Part shown: positions 28,269-36,479 of the stretch, piece by piece | Layout: each line of letters opens with the position of its first letter | Numbering within the stretch: the first letter of the stretch is position 1 | Source of the DNA: Noviherbaspirillum cavernae | GTDB lineage: Bacteria > Pseudomonadota > Gammaproteobacteria > Burkholderiales > Burkholderiaceae_D | Length of the DNA stretch: 64,000 nucleotides | Direction: 5' to 3' | Assembly (NCBI RefSeq): GCF_003590875.1 | Contig: NZ_QYUN01000002.1 | Span: 992,001 to 1,056,000 of the forward strand | Translations under genes and position numbers: made by a program | The notes under the pieces: generated by a model | Databases searched by the model: none | Told to the model about the DNA's origin: nothing | The model's input: the letters and a program-made list of their open reading frames with translations, nothing else

Positions 28269-29369
28269 CTACTGCATCAGGCTGTTGCCCAGGCGATCCG
28301 CGCGCTGCAGGCAATCGACGATACGCTCGGCATCCGCTGCCGGCTGCAGGTTGCCGATGTAGGGCGCAGCGCATGTTTTCTGGGCGATGTCGGCCAACTC
28401 GACATCGCTGATATGCGCCACATCCATGTCGGCAAAGCGTACCGGCAATCCCAGCGAATGACAGAAGCGCGCATGCTTGCGGACCTCGGCTGCCGACCGG
28501 TCCTCGGCAATGAGCTGAACAATCGTGCCAAACCCGACCAGTTCGCCATGCAGGAACCTGCTCAACTGCGCATGCGCGGTAAAGCCCCGCGTCAGCGCAT
28601 GCGAAAGCGACAGGCCGCCGCTTTCGAAGCCCAGTCCACTCAGCAATACCGATGCTTCGACACAGCGTTCCACGGCTTCATTGGGCGTTCCATGCACTTG
28701 CACCTGAGCGACGGCATCCAGGCCGAATTCGAGAATGGTGTCATGGCAGCGATCCGCCAGCAGCCGCGCGGTGGACAGGGATTCGGTCCCGAAGAAGTTC
28801 TTTCCTCCGGCCAGATGGCATTGCGCTGCTTCAAATTTCTTGCTCAATGCATCGCCCAAACCGGCAATGAAGAATCGTGCCGGCGCGCGCGCGATGATCG
28901 CCGTGTCCACGAGGACGACATCGGGATTGCGCACCATCGTCTCGACGCCGGCCACCATGTGCTGTTCGTTGTAGAGAACGATCAGGCGACTGGTTGGAGA
29001 GTCGTTCGAGGCAATCGAGGGCACGATGAAAAGCCGGCAGCCGAGCGCTTTTGCCACGCCCTTTGCGGTATCGATCGTCTTGCCCCCGCCAAAGCCGATC
29101 ACCATGTCGATGCCGCTGCTCGCAGCTTCCTCGGCAAGCCCGCCGATCACGGCAGCCGTGCATTCACCGGGAAAGCGTGCATGGCGGGCGGTGATGCCTG
29201 CGGATGCCAATGCCTCATCCAGTTCCCTGCCGGCCGCCTGCCGCACGATATCGTCCGCCACCACCAGCGGCAGCCTGCTGCCGAACTCGCGCAACAAGCT
29301 GCCGAGTTCGCGTATTGCTCCGGGACCTTGCAAGTAGCGTCCGGGAAAACCGATTGCCTTGACCGGCAT
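28269..29369 (-). CDS. Glycerol-dehydrogenase-like iron-containing alcohol dehydrogenase
   Basis: NAD-dependent polyol dehydrogenase of 366 aa. GxGGGKTxDTAK (GFGGGKTIDTAKGVAK) binds the nucleotide. Metal-site motifs match the GldA type: GLGDALSKKFEA, LSHALTRGF and FLHGELVGFG. Expected reaction is oxidation of a vicinal diol such as glycerol or reduction of a hydroxyketone; the true substrate is unknown. The start codon ATG at 29369 follows AAGGAG on the minus strand. It is the last gene of the catabolic operon. Confidence 0.9.
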   Translation of the reverse strand: MPVKAIGFPGRYLQGPGAIRELGSLLREFGSRLPLVVADDIVRQAAGRELDEALASAGITARHARFPGECTAAVIGGLAEEAASSGIDMVIGFGGGKTIDTAKGVAKALGCRLFIVPSIASNDSPTSRLIVLYNEQHMVAGVETMVRNPDVVLVDTAIIARAPARFFIAGLGDALSKKFEAAQCHLAGGKNFFGTESLSTARLLADRCHDTILEFGLDAVAQVQVHGTPNEAVERCVEASVLLSGLGFESGGLSLSHALTRGFTAHAQLSRFLHGELVGFGTIVQLIAEDRSAAEVRKHARFCHSLGLPVRFADMDVAHISDVELADIAQKTCAAPYIGNLQPAADAERIVDCLQRADRLGNSLMQ

Positions 29370-29381
29370 GAGCCTCTCCTT

Positions 29382-30158
29382 TCAGTTGCCCCAATAAAAA
29401 TCGCGTCTGCCGCCATCCATGCAGACAATCTCGCCATTGATAAACGCCGCCTGGCTTGAGCACAGGAATGTCACGAGCGCGGCGACTTCCGATGGCTTGC
29501 AGGTGCGGCCCACCGGATTCTGCTTGCAGAGACGTTCGCGCATGTCATCCGAAAACTGCGCAATCAAGTCGGTGTCGACGTAGCCGGGCGCGATCGCATT
29601 GGCGGTAATGCCGAACGGCCCGACTTCTCTGGCCAGGGTCTGCGTGAAGCCGAGGATACCGGCCTTGGCGGCGGCATAGTGGGAAACGCCGGGCCGGCCG
29701 CCGCCGGTGAAGTTCATCGAGGACGTATTGACGATACGGCCGAATCCGCCAGCCTTCATGTGCGGGATTGCTGCCCGCGACCACAGGAAGGTGCTTTTCA
29801 TGTGCACATGAATCATGGCGTCCCACGCCTGGGCCGGCATGTCTTCCACCAGGTAGGCGGGCTTGACGCCGATGCCCGCATTGTTGATCAGGATATCGAT
29901 GCGTCCGAAGCGCTTCACAACATCATCGACGGCATGCCTTGCCACCGTCTCGTCCGCAGCGTCGCCCACATAATGGAATGCGTTGACGCCGCTTTCTTTC
30001 AGCGTGGCCACGGCATGCTCCGCCGCTGTTTCATCGAGTTCAATGATGATGACGGTGACGCCTTCCGCGCCAAGCGCCCGTGCGTCCGCAAATCCGATGC
30101 CGCGTCCGCCGCCGGTAATCAGCGCGACTTTTCCCGCGAGTCCGAAATCCATGGTCAT
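29382..30158 (-). CDS. Short-chain dehydrogenase/reductase (SDR)
   Basis: Classical SDR of about 258 aa. It has the TGGGRGIG nucleotide loop, NNAG, the catalytic Ser in NTSSMNF and YAAAK (Tyr-x3-Lys), and the C-terminal INGEIVCMDGG. The D in IIIELDET at the end of beta-2 suggests NAD. Two starts are possible: 30158 (ATGA overlap with the permease stop) and 30152 (six bases after AAAGG). Its neighbours suggest a role in polyol or sugar-alcohol oxidation. An in-frame extension to 30551 overlaps the permease gene and is rejected. Confidence 0.9.
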   Translation of the reverse strand: MTMDFGLAGKVALITGGGRGIGFADARALGAEGVTVIIIELDETAAEHAVATLKESGVNAFHYVGDAADETVARHAVDDVVKRFGRIDILINNAGIGVKPAYLVEDMPAQAWDAMIHVHMKSTFLWSRAAIPHMKAGGFGRIVNTSSMNFTGGGRPGVSHYAAAKAGILGFTQTLAREVGPFGITANAIAPGYVDTDLIAQFSDDMRERLCKQNPVGRTCKPSEVAALVTFLCSSQAAFINGEIVCMDGGRRDFYWGN

Positions 30159-30991
30159 CCTTTCATGGCACCGGCCGCAAGGCCCTTGATGAAGTAGCGG
30201 CTGAGGAACATGAACATCACGAAGAGCGGCAGGGCAATCAGCGTCGCGCCCGCCATCAGCTCTCCCCAGCGCGCATCGAAGGTCCCGAGGATCGAGGCAA
30301 GTCCGACCGGGAGCGTCTTGTTGGCATCGCTGTTGACCAGCACGAATGAGAATACGTAATCGGTCCATGACAGCAGGAACGAGAAAATCGCAACCGTGAT
30401 GATCCCGGGGGCCGACAGCGGCAGCACCATGCGGAAGAACGCGCCGGCACGCGAACAGCCATCCACCATCGCGGCTTCCTCCAGGTCGAACGGCATGGCC
30501 TTGAAAAATCCCCACAGCATCCAGACCCCGAGCGGAATGCTCAGGGTGCAATGCGCCAGCACCACGGATATCAGGTGGTCTGCCATCCCCAGACGCGCAA
30601 AAATCGATAGCAGCGGAATCGCCAGCAGCAGCGGAGGGAACATGTACGCATACAGCATGCTGCCGATGATCACGGTTTTACCGGGTATGCGATAGCGCGT
30701 CACGACATAGGCAATGACAACCGAAATCAGCAGCGTGATGACCACCACGGCCAGCGCCACCTGCACGCTGTTTGCAAATTGCACCGGATAGTCGGTCAGC
30801 TCAAGCAGGTTGCGGTAGGAGCCGAATTTCCAGTCGATGGTTTTCGGGATGAGTGTCGGTTCCGCGAACAGATCGCGCTCCGGCCGGAAGCTGGAAGCGA
30901 TCATCCAGTAGATCGGAAAGAATGACCACAACCCCAGGAGCGCGGCGGCCACCAGGGTCAGTGCGCGCAGATGCAGGGAGCGTTCCATCAT
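30155..30991 (-). CDS. ABC sugar importer permease (MalG/UgpE type)
   Basis: Inner membrane permease of 278 aa with six hydrophobic segments. The EAA loop is DLEEAAMVDGCSRAGAFFRMVLPL, where the conserved Gly contacts the ATPase. First helix LVAAALLGLWSFFPIYWMI. The start at 30991 overlaps the stop of the companion permease by four bases (ATGA). It forms the translocation pore with the gene at 30988-31875. Confidence 0.93.
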   Translation of the reverse strand: MMERSLHLRALTLVAAALLGLWSFFPIYWMIASSFRPERDLFAEPTLIPKTIDWKFGSYRNLLELTDYPVQFANSVQVALAVVVITLLISVVIAYVVTRYRIPGKTVIIGSMLYAYMFPPLLLAIPLLSIFARLGMADHLISVVLAHCTLSIPLGVWMLWGFFKAMPFDLEEAAMVDGCSRAGAFFRMVLPLSAPGIITVAIFSFLLSWTDYVFSFVLVNSDANKTLPVGLASILGTFDARWGELMAGATLIALPLFVMFMFLSRYFIKGLAAGAMKG

Positions 30992-31875
30992 TGATTGCCA
31001 TCCTTTCCGTCCAGCGGATAGAAATAGAAATACACGATGATCAGAAGCGACAGCACGGCAAATGACAGCGTGGCGATGGCCGCGCCGCCGCCGACATCGT
31101 ATTGCATGAACGCGCGCCGGTAGGCAAGCACGGGCAAATGCTCGGTGGCCGACAAGGGACCGCCCTTGGTCATGAGCCAGATGATGTCGAATTTGTTGAA
31201 CATCCAGATGCTGCGCAACAGAACGATCACCGTCAGCATCGGCACCAGCATCGGGATGGTCACATGCCAGAAACGGCTCCACGGGCCGGCGCCGTCGACG
31301 CGCGCCGCTTCATGGAGCGATTTAGGAATGGTCTGCAGCGCCGCGAGGAAGGAGATGGTCACGAACGGCGTCCAGGTCCATACGCTGGCGACGACCACGA
31401 TCAGCATGGCCATCGTCGGATGCTCGAACCAGGCCGGCCGGCCGAACCCGAGACGCTCGGCCCAGATCGTCAACAGGCCGAGACTGCCGTCGAGCAGCCA
31501 TTGAAAGGCAACCGCCACCACGACGGTTGGCAGCAGATAGGGCAGGATGGCAAGTCCGCGAATCACCGGTCGGCCAAAGAATGGCTGGTCCAGCAGCAGC
31601 GCGCAGGCAATGCCCAGCACGACTTGCAGCACGATGGTCAGGACGCTGAAATTGAGCCCGATGAGGAAGGCACGCCAGAAGCCGGGTTCGTTCAAGACCC
31701 GCAGATAGTTTCCGATACCGATCCATGTGCGTGCGGAAACGAAGGATTCGGACTGGTAAAAACTGAGCTGTATCGCGTGCAAAGCCGGGAACAGGATCAG
31801 CACCAGCGTGACCGCGACACTGGCAATGAAGAAGACGAGCAGGAGCTTGTCGCTGGTTGTACGGAAGGAAAGCAT
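30988..31875 (-). CDS. ABC sugar importer permease (MalF/UgpA type)
   Basis: Inner membrane permease of 295 aa, partner of the MalG-type gene. The EAA loop reads SLHEAARVDGAGPWSRFWHVTIP. About six helices. I start at the ATG at 31875 since the in-frame extension to 31893 begins with TTG and has no ribosome site. The 242 bases upstream, between it and the substrate-binding protein gene, contain a hairpin (32036-32058). Confidence 0.92.
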   Translation of the reverse strand: MLSFRTTSDKLLLVFFIASVAVTLVLILFPALHAIQLSFYQSESFVSARTWIGIGNYLRVLNEPGFWRAFLIGLNFSVLTIVLQVVLGIACALLLDQPFFGRPVIRGLAILPYLLPTVVVAVAFQWLLDGSLGLLTIWAERLGFGRPAWFEHPTMAMLIVVVASVWTWTPFVTISFLAALQTIPKSLHEAARVDGAGPWSRFWHVTIPMLVPMLTVIVLLRSIWMFNKFDIIWLMTKGGPLSATEHLPVLAYRRAFMQYDVGGGAAIATLSFAVLSLLIIVYFYFYPLDGKDGNQ

Positions 31876-32035
31876 ACGCGTCGCCGGCCTCAAGAGTCGA
31901 TTGTCATGTGAGTCCCGTCCGGTCTGTGATGAGCGGGTGGGACGTGTGTTTCAACAGACTGCAAAGCAGGTCAGAAAAAGTCTTTGACAAAGCCCGGGCC
32001 GAATGCAGGTTTTCCATCCGTCCGAGGGATGTCAG

Positions 32036-32058
32036 CAGGGTGCGCATGGCGCATCCTG
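32036..32058 (-). promoter_or_regulatory. Intercistronic hairpin between SBP and permease genes
   Basis: Arms CAGGGTGCGC and GCGCATCCTG (one G-T pair) close on a three-base ATG loop. Hairpins after substrate-binding-protein genes commonly cause partial termination or 3' protection, making the binding protein more abundant than the pore. The role here is inferred. Confidence 0.5.
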
Positions 32059-32117
32059 CCTTCATCAGGACACTGGATTCTTGCCAAAAAACTTTTGTGT
32101 GCCTGCCTGGAGATGCA

Positions 32118-33476
32118 TCAGGCAGCGGGAAGCACTGCCCGGTACTTCGCAGACATGAGATCGACTGCTTCGGCGGAAGGCATCCCCTTGTACAAGACGT
32201 TCTGGATCGCGTCGCAGATCGCGAACGATTCAAACATCTTGCCGGGCCGCAGATCGACGGTCGGACCTTCGGTGTCGATGGAGCGGATGGCGATGTCCTT
32301 GCGCGTCAGCATGCTCTTCATGAAGGCAACGAGATCCGCATGCTTTTCGACCATCGGGTGCGCGCGCCAGCGGATGTCGTCGTACACATCCATGCGTGGC
32401 GGCTGGAAGTGCAATGGCGCAGAGTGCAGGAAATTGATGTAGTGGTTCTCGATGAACCATTCCATGAACTTGAGCGACTCGTCTTGCATCGGCGTGTTGA
32501 GCACCACCCAGCCGTCGTAGCCGTGATTGACCGCCGACCCCTTGCCGGCGCTGTCCGGGTACATGAAGAAGCCGGTCTTTGCCACCAGGTCCGGGGCCTT
32601 GTCTTCCAGCACCTCGATCAGGCGGCCTGCGTAAGGGGCATGCGCAATCTGTCCGCCGGAATACTGGCCGAGTACCGTGCCGAACAGAGCCTGGGTCATC
32701 CCCGGCGGCATGCTCGGAGACATTTTCTTCATGAAGTCGAGATACGCGATCATCTTCGGCTTCATTTCCGCATTGTCGGCAATCAGCTTGAAGTTGTTGT
32801 CCAGCAGGCGTACGCCATCGGCCCACATATAGCCGATCGACATCCATTGCGTTGCCGCGTTGCCGCCGACAGGGTGGCCGACGCCGAACTTTCCGCCTTC
32901 GGTCAGCGCCTTGCAGTTCTCCGCCATCTGATCCCAGGTGGTCGGAACCTTCAGCCCCTTCTGCTGGTACAGATCCTTGCGGTAGTACATCCAGCAGAAA
33001 TTGTAGTCGTAGGGATACCAGTAATTTTCGCCATTGACGGGGAAGAGGATGTTGGGGCCCCAGGTGTTCTTTTTCACCAGCTTTGTGAGCGGAACCAGTT
33101 TGCCGGCCTGCGCGAGCAGCAATACATGTCCGGCAAATGCGAGCGTGCCGACGTCGTATGGCGCGCCGGCGGCGATGGAGCTTTGCAGCTTGTTGTAGGC
33201 ATCATCCGGCGGCACCGTATCGATCACCACCTTGACGCCGAATTTCTTTTCATACTCGGCGGCTGCCACCCGCAGCGCACGCACGGAATCGCGGCCAGGT
33301 TCCGCGTTCAGAAAGCGAATCGTTTTTGGCTGGGCGAACACCGCCGGACTGCCGACGCTCATCAGCGTCAATCCCGCTGCGACCGATTTCAGCACATCGC
33401 GTCTGCGGACCGGGGCGGGCATTTGTGCGAGCCGGGCATCCTGCGTCAGTAAATCGTTGTTGTCATCCTGTTTCAT
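32118..33476 (-). CDS. ABC sugar substrate-binding protein, Tat-exported
   Basis: Periplasmic binding protein (452 aa) of the family 1 / MalE-like group. The start at 33476 follows AAGGAG. A Tat signal RRRDVLK (24-30) precedes the hydrophobic region SVAAGLTLMSVGS and AFAQ-type cleavage site (AVFAQ). The mature part opens KTIRFLNAEPGRDSVRALRVAA with KKFGVKVVID and AYNKLQSSIAAGAPYDV, typical of these lipoprotein-like binders. Tat export suggests folding before export or a preference for it; the ligand is unknown. Belongs to the ABC importer with the genes on either side. Confidence 0.9.
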   Translation of the reverse strand: MKQDDNNDLLTQDARLAQMPAPVRRRDVLKSVAAGLTLMSVGSPAVFAQPKTIRFLNAEPGRDSVRALRVAAAEYEKKFGVKVVIDTVPPDDAYNKLQSSIAAGAPYDVGTLAFAGHVLLLAQAGKLVPLTKLVKKNTWGPNILFPVNGENYWYPYDYNFCWMYYRKDLYQQKGLKVPTTWDQMAENCKALTEGGKFGVGHPVGGNAATQWMSIGYMWADGVRLLDNNFKLIADNAEMKPKMIAYLDFMKKMSPSMPPGMTQALFGTVLGQYSGGQIAHAPYAGRLIEVLEDKAPDLVAKTGFFMYPDSAGKGSAVNHGYDGWVVLNTPMQDESLKFMEWFIENHYINFLHSAPLHFQPPRMDVYDDIRWRAHPMVEKHADLVAFMKSMLTRKDIAIRSIDTEGPTVDLRPGKMFESFAICDAIQNVLYKGMPSAEAVDLMSAKYRAVLPAA

Positions 33477-33539
33477 TGTCGTCTCCTTGGTTATTGGATA
33501 TGTCAGGACTGCATCAATCAACTGCATCAACTGCAATTA

Positions 33540-34649
33540 CTACATCGCCAAATTGTTGCCCGATGCTGCATCGAATAAATGGATGCGGGACGGGTCCGGA
33601 TGCACGCGGCAACGTTCCCCTGTGCGCACTTCGTCGCGCCGCGCGGACAGCACGCGAAAACGGGATGGAGCCGCGGAGGGGGAGGTCTTGTCGCAGTCCA
33701 GGTCAAGGACCGTGAGCGTATGCGGCCCCATTTGCTCGACCAGGGAGATTGTTCCGGCCGTGCCATCGCCATGGCCGCTCGTCATGCTTGCATGCTCGGG
33801 ACGTATCCCGAGAACGACTTCCGTGCCCGGCCTGGCCTTGTTCGGCATCGCTGGCGGAACGGGCAGGGAAATGCCCGGTCCCTGGAACATGATGCGGCCC
33901 TGGACTTCCTGCAGCGTCCCCTTGATCAGATTCATTTCAGGCGCGCCGATGAAACCGGCGACAAACAGATTCGCGGGCTTGTCGTAGACGTCGAGCGGCT
34001 TGCCGACTTGCTGCACGCGACCCTGATTCATGATCACGATGCGGTCGCCCAGGGTCATGGCCTCGACCTGGTCATGCGTGACATAGATCATGTTGGTGCC
34101 GACGCGCTTGTGCAGTTGCCCGATTTCCTCGCGCATCCTGATACGGAGCTTGGCATCGAGATTCGACAGCGGTTCATCCAGCAGGAAGGCCTCGGGCGAT
34201 CTGACCAGCGCTCGTCCGAGGGAGACGCGCTGCATCTGTCCGCCCGACAACTGGCGCGGCTTGCGGGTCAACAGATTCTCGATACCGAGCATCTGCGCCG
34301 CCCAGCGCACCTTGCTCTCGATCTCGGCCGCCGGAACCTTGCGCATGCGCAGGCCGAAGGCGAGGTTTTCGTAGACCGACTTGTGCGGATAGAGCGCGTA
34401 ATTCTGAAACACCATCGCGATGTTCCGCTCACCGGGCTGGAGTCCCGTCACATCGCGGTCGCCGATCCGTATTGCGCCGCTGCTCACGTCTTCGAGGCCG
34501 GCGATCATGCGCAGCGTCGTCGATTTGCCGCAACCCGACGGCCCGACCAGCACGATGAATTCGCCATCCGCCATTTCCAGATCGAGGTTTTCCACGACGG
34601 CCTGTTCGCCGTAGCGCTTGCTTACCTGGGACAGAACAATTTTTGTCAT
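33540..34649 (-). CDS. ABC importer ATPase (UgpC/MalK type)
   Basis: ATP-binding subunit of 369 aa. Walker A GPSGCGKSTTLRM, Q-loop QNYALYPH, signature LSGGQMQRVSLGRAL, Walker B FLLDEPLSNLDAKL, H-loop THDQVEAMTLGD and a C-terminal TOBE regulatory domain (LGIRPEHASM). It energises the two permeases downstream. It follows the kinase gene after five bases, hence co-transcribed. No deviation from the family length. Confidence 0.95.
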   Translation of the reverse strand: MTKIVLSQVSKRYGEQAVVENLDLEMADGEFIVLVGPSGCGKSTTLRMIAGLEDVSSGAIRIGDRDVTGLQPGERNIAMVFQNYALYPHKSVYENLAFGLRMRKVPAAEIESKVRWAAQMLGIENLLTRKPRQLSGGQMQRVSLGRALVRSPEAFLLDEPLSNLDAKLRIRMREEIGQLHKRVGTNMIYVTHDQVEAMTLGDRIVIMNQGRVQQVGKPLDVYDKPANLFVAGFIGAPEMNLIKGTLQEVQGRIMFQGPGISLPVPPAMPNKARPGTEVVLGIRPEHASMTSGHGDGTAGTISLVEQMGPHTLTVLDLDCDKTSPSAAPSRFRVLSARRDEVRTGERCRVHPDPSRIHLFDAASGNNLAM

Positions 34650-34654
34650 CGTGG

Positions 34655-36193
34655 CTATCCCGTCATGCGTGAAAGAGCGTGATTGACCTGGGCCAAACCT
34701 GCCTGCGCATCCTTGTAGACGCGGAACAGTCTGTCGTAGAACGCCACATTTTCCGGATCGGGCAGCGAGCGGCCGACGATGCGCGCACAGCGTCCGGCAG
34801 CAGTCATTTCGTCGGCAAAAACGCCGACCCCGACGCCGGCAAGCAGCGCTGCGCCGAAGGAGGCATCCGTCGTTTCCGGCAAAAGGATTTCGACATTGAG
34901 AATGTCGGCAACGATTTGCCGCCAGGTCGCGCTTTTGGAGCCGCCGCCAATGATGCGCGCCGTCCTGATATCCATGTCCTGCGCGCGGAATTGCTCCAGC
35001 ACGTCACGCAGCGAGAATGCGATGCCTTCGTAGATGGCGCGCGAGAAGTGCGCCTTGTCGTGACGGAAGGTCATGCCGACAAAATCCGCCCGCAACATCG
35101 GATCCCAGTAGGGCGCGCGCTCGCCCTGCAAATAGGGGTGGAACAGCAAACCTTCCGCGCCCGGCGCGACGGTGCCTGCCAATCGGTCCATCTCGGCAAA
35201 GGCGTCGCTGCCGCTGATGCCGGGCGTCATCAGAAAACGGTCGCGGAACCAGCGGTGCGCCGACGCGCAGCTGTTGGTTCCGGTGATCACATACCAGAGG
35301 CCGGGTACGGCCAGCGGGTAATTGATCAGTGTCGGATGGACGCGCGGCCTGCTGCTGACAACGCTCACCGTCCCGGCGGTTGCCAGTTTGATGGTGCCAT
35401 CGCCGGCGGCGACCGAGCCTGCGCCGAAGGTTTCGATCGAGGTGTCCGAGGTGCCGCAGACGACCGGCGTGCCTTCGGCAAGACCGCTTTCACGTGCCGC
35501 GCTGGCGGTGACCTTGCCGACCACGGTGGTTGGCGCGACCACTGGCGGCAAGGTGTCGATATTCCATTGCGCGAGATCGCACAGTTCCCTTGACCATGCG
35601 TCTTGCGCGGGATCGAAGAGCAGGGTGCCTACCGCTTCGGTGCGGTCGGTTTCCCACGTGCCGGTCAGGCGCGAGCGCAGCCAGTCTTTGGCGATGTATA
35701 CGCGAGCGGCCTTCTTCACGGCTTCCGGTTCGTTGCGAACGAGCCAGAGAAATTGCGGCATGGTCCAGGTCGGCGCGGGGCGGTTCAGGCCGAGGGCGAG
35801 AATCCGCTCGCCATGACGCTCCTGCAGTTCGCGCGATTCTTCGCCGCTGCGCTGGTCGTTCCAGAGAATGGCGGGCCGAACCAGATTGCCGTCAGCGTCT
35901 TCGAGGACCGGCGTATGCGCGCCCGCACTGAACGATACGGCCGCAATGTCGCCGGCCGCGATGCCGGCCTGCTTGAGCGCACGGGGGACGGTATCGCACA
36001 CGGCCCGCCACCAGTCCTGCGGATTCTGTTCGCTCCAGCGCGGTTTGGGCGAGTGGGTCTCGATATCGACGGCGGCGCTTCCGCATACCTTGCCGTCGGC
36101 ATCCACGATCATCGTCTTGAGACTGCCGGCGCCAATGTCGATGCCCATCAACCACGTTTTCATGCTGCCTGCGGCAAGTGCGTCGTCAGCCAT
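34655..36193 (-). CDS. FGGY-family carbohydrate kinase
   Basis: Sugar/polyol kinase of 512 aa that phosphorylates the incoming substrate with ATP. N-terminal phosphate loop GIDIGAGSLKTMIVD, catalytic Asp context ILWNDQRS, GTNSCASAHRWFRD and the adenosine motif IGGGSKSATWRQIVAD support XylB/FGGY membership. Substrate cannot be assigned; ribulokinase- and xylulokinase-like enzymes share these motifs. Its start overlaps the small Fe-S gene by eight bases. It precedes the ABC ATPase, in keeping with uptake followed by phosphorylation. Confidence 0.92.
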   Translation of the reverse strand: MADDALAAGSMKTWLMGIDIGAGSLKTMIVDADGKVCGSAAVDIETHSPKPRWSEQNPQDWWRAVCDTVPRALKQAGIAAGDIAAVSFSAGAHTPVLEDADGNLVRPAILWNDQRSGEESRELQERHGERILALGLNRPAPTWTMPQFLWLVRNEPEAVKKAARVYIAKDWLRSRLTGTWETDRTEAVGTLLFDPAQDAWSRELCDLAQWNIDTLPPVVAPTTVVGKVTASAARESGLAEGTPVVCGTSDTSIETFGAGSVAAGDGTIKLATAGTVSVVSSRPRVHPTLINYPLAVPGLWYVITGTNSCASAHRWFRDRFLMTPGISGSDAFAEMDRLAGTVAPGAEGLLFHPYLQGERAPYWDPMLRADFVGMTFRHDKAHFSRAIYEGIAFSLRDVLEQFRAQDMDIRTARIIGGGSKSATWRQIVADILNVEILLPETTDASFGAALLAGVGVGVFADEMTAAGRCARIVGRSLPDPENVAFYDRLFRVYKDAQAGLAQVNHALSRMTG

Positions 36194-36470
36194 GCGCGGT
36201 CCCCGTCAACAAGGCGGCATCGATCGCCGCCGGCATGTTCAATCCATAGGTGCATTGGCCGACGCTGGCCTCGGTCGGGCCGCGCCGGCCGAGCGTCTTG
36301 CGCGTTTCCTCGTCAAGGGACAGGCGTCCGTCGAGTACCGCCAGCGTGATCAAGGAGAGCGCGGAGGGTGTCTGCGATTCGATCTGCACGGGAGCCGCCG
36401 CAGCGTAACCGGAGCGGCAGGTATTGGGACAGTAGGCGCACGTGGTCAAGTCTTTGCGATATTCGCTCAT
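36186..36470 (-). CDS. Small Fe-S protein with four cysteines
   Basis: A 94-aa protein resembling the N-terminal Fe-S part of GlpC/GlcF-like subunits. C11-x2-C14-x3-C18 (CAYCPNTC) and C73 (GQCTYGLNMP) could hold one 4Fe-4S cluster; the helix between them (TPSALSLITLAVLDGRLSLDEETRKTL) fits the family. The CCG domains that make up the rest of GlcF/GlpC are missing. It lies 9 bases after the FAD oxidase gene and overlaps the kinase by eight bases, so it should carry electrons from the oxidase. I cannot name the family. Confidence 0.65.
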   Translation of the reverse strand: MSEYRKDLTTCAYCPNTCRSGYAAAAPVQIESQTPSALSLITLAVLDGRLSLDEETRKTLGRRGPTEASVGQCTYGLNMPAAIDAALLTGTAHG

Positions 36471-36479
36471 GCTTCATCC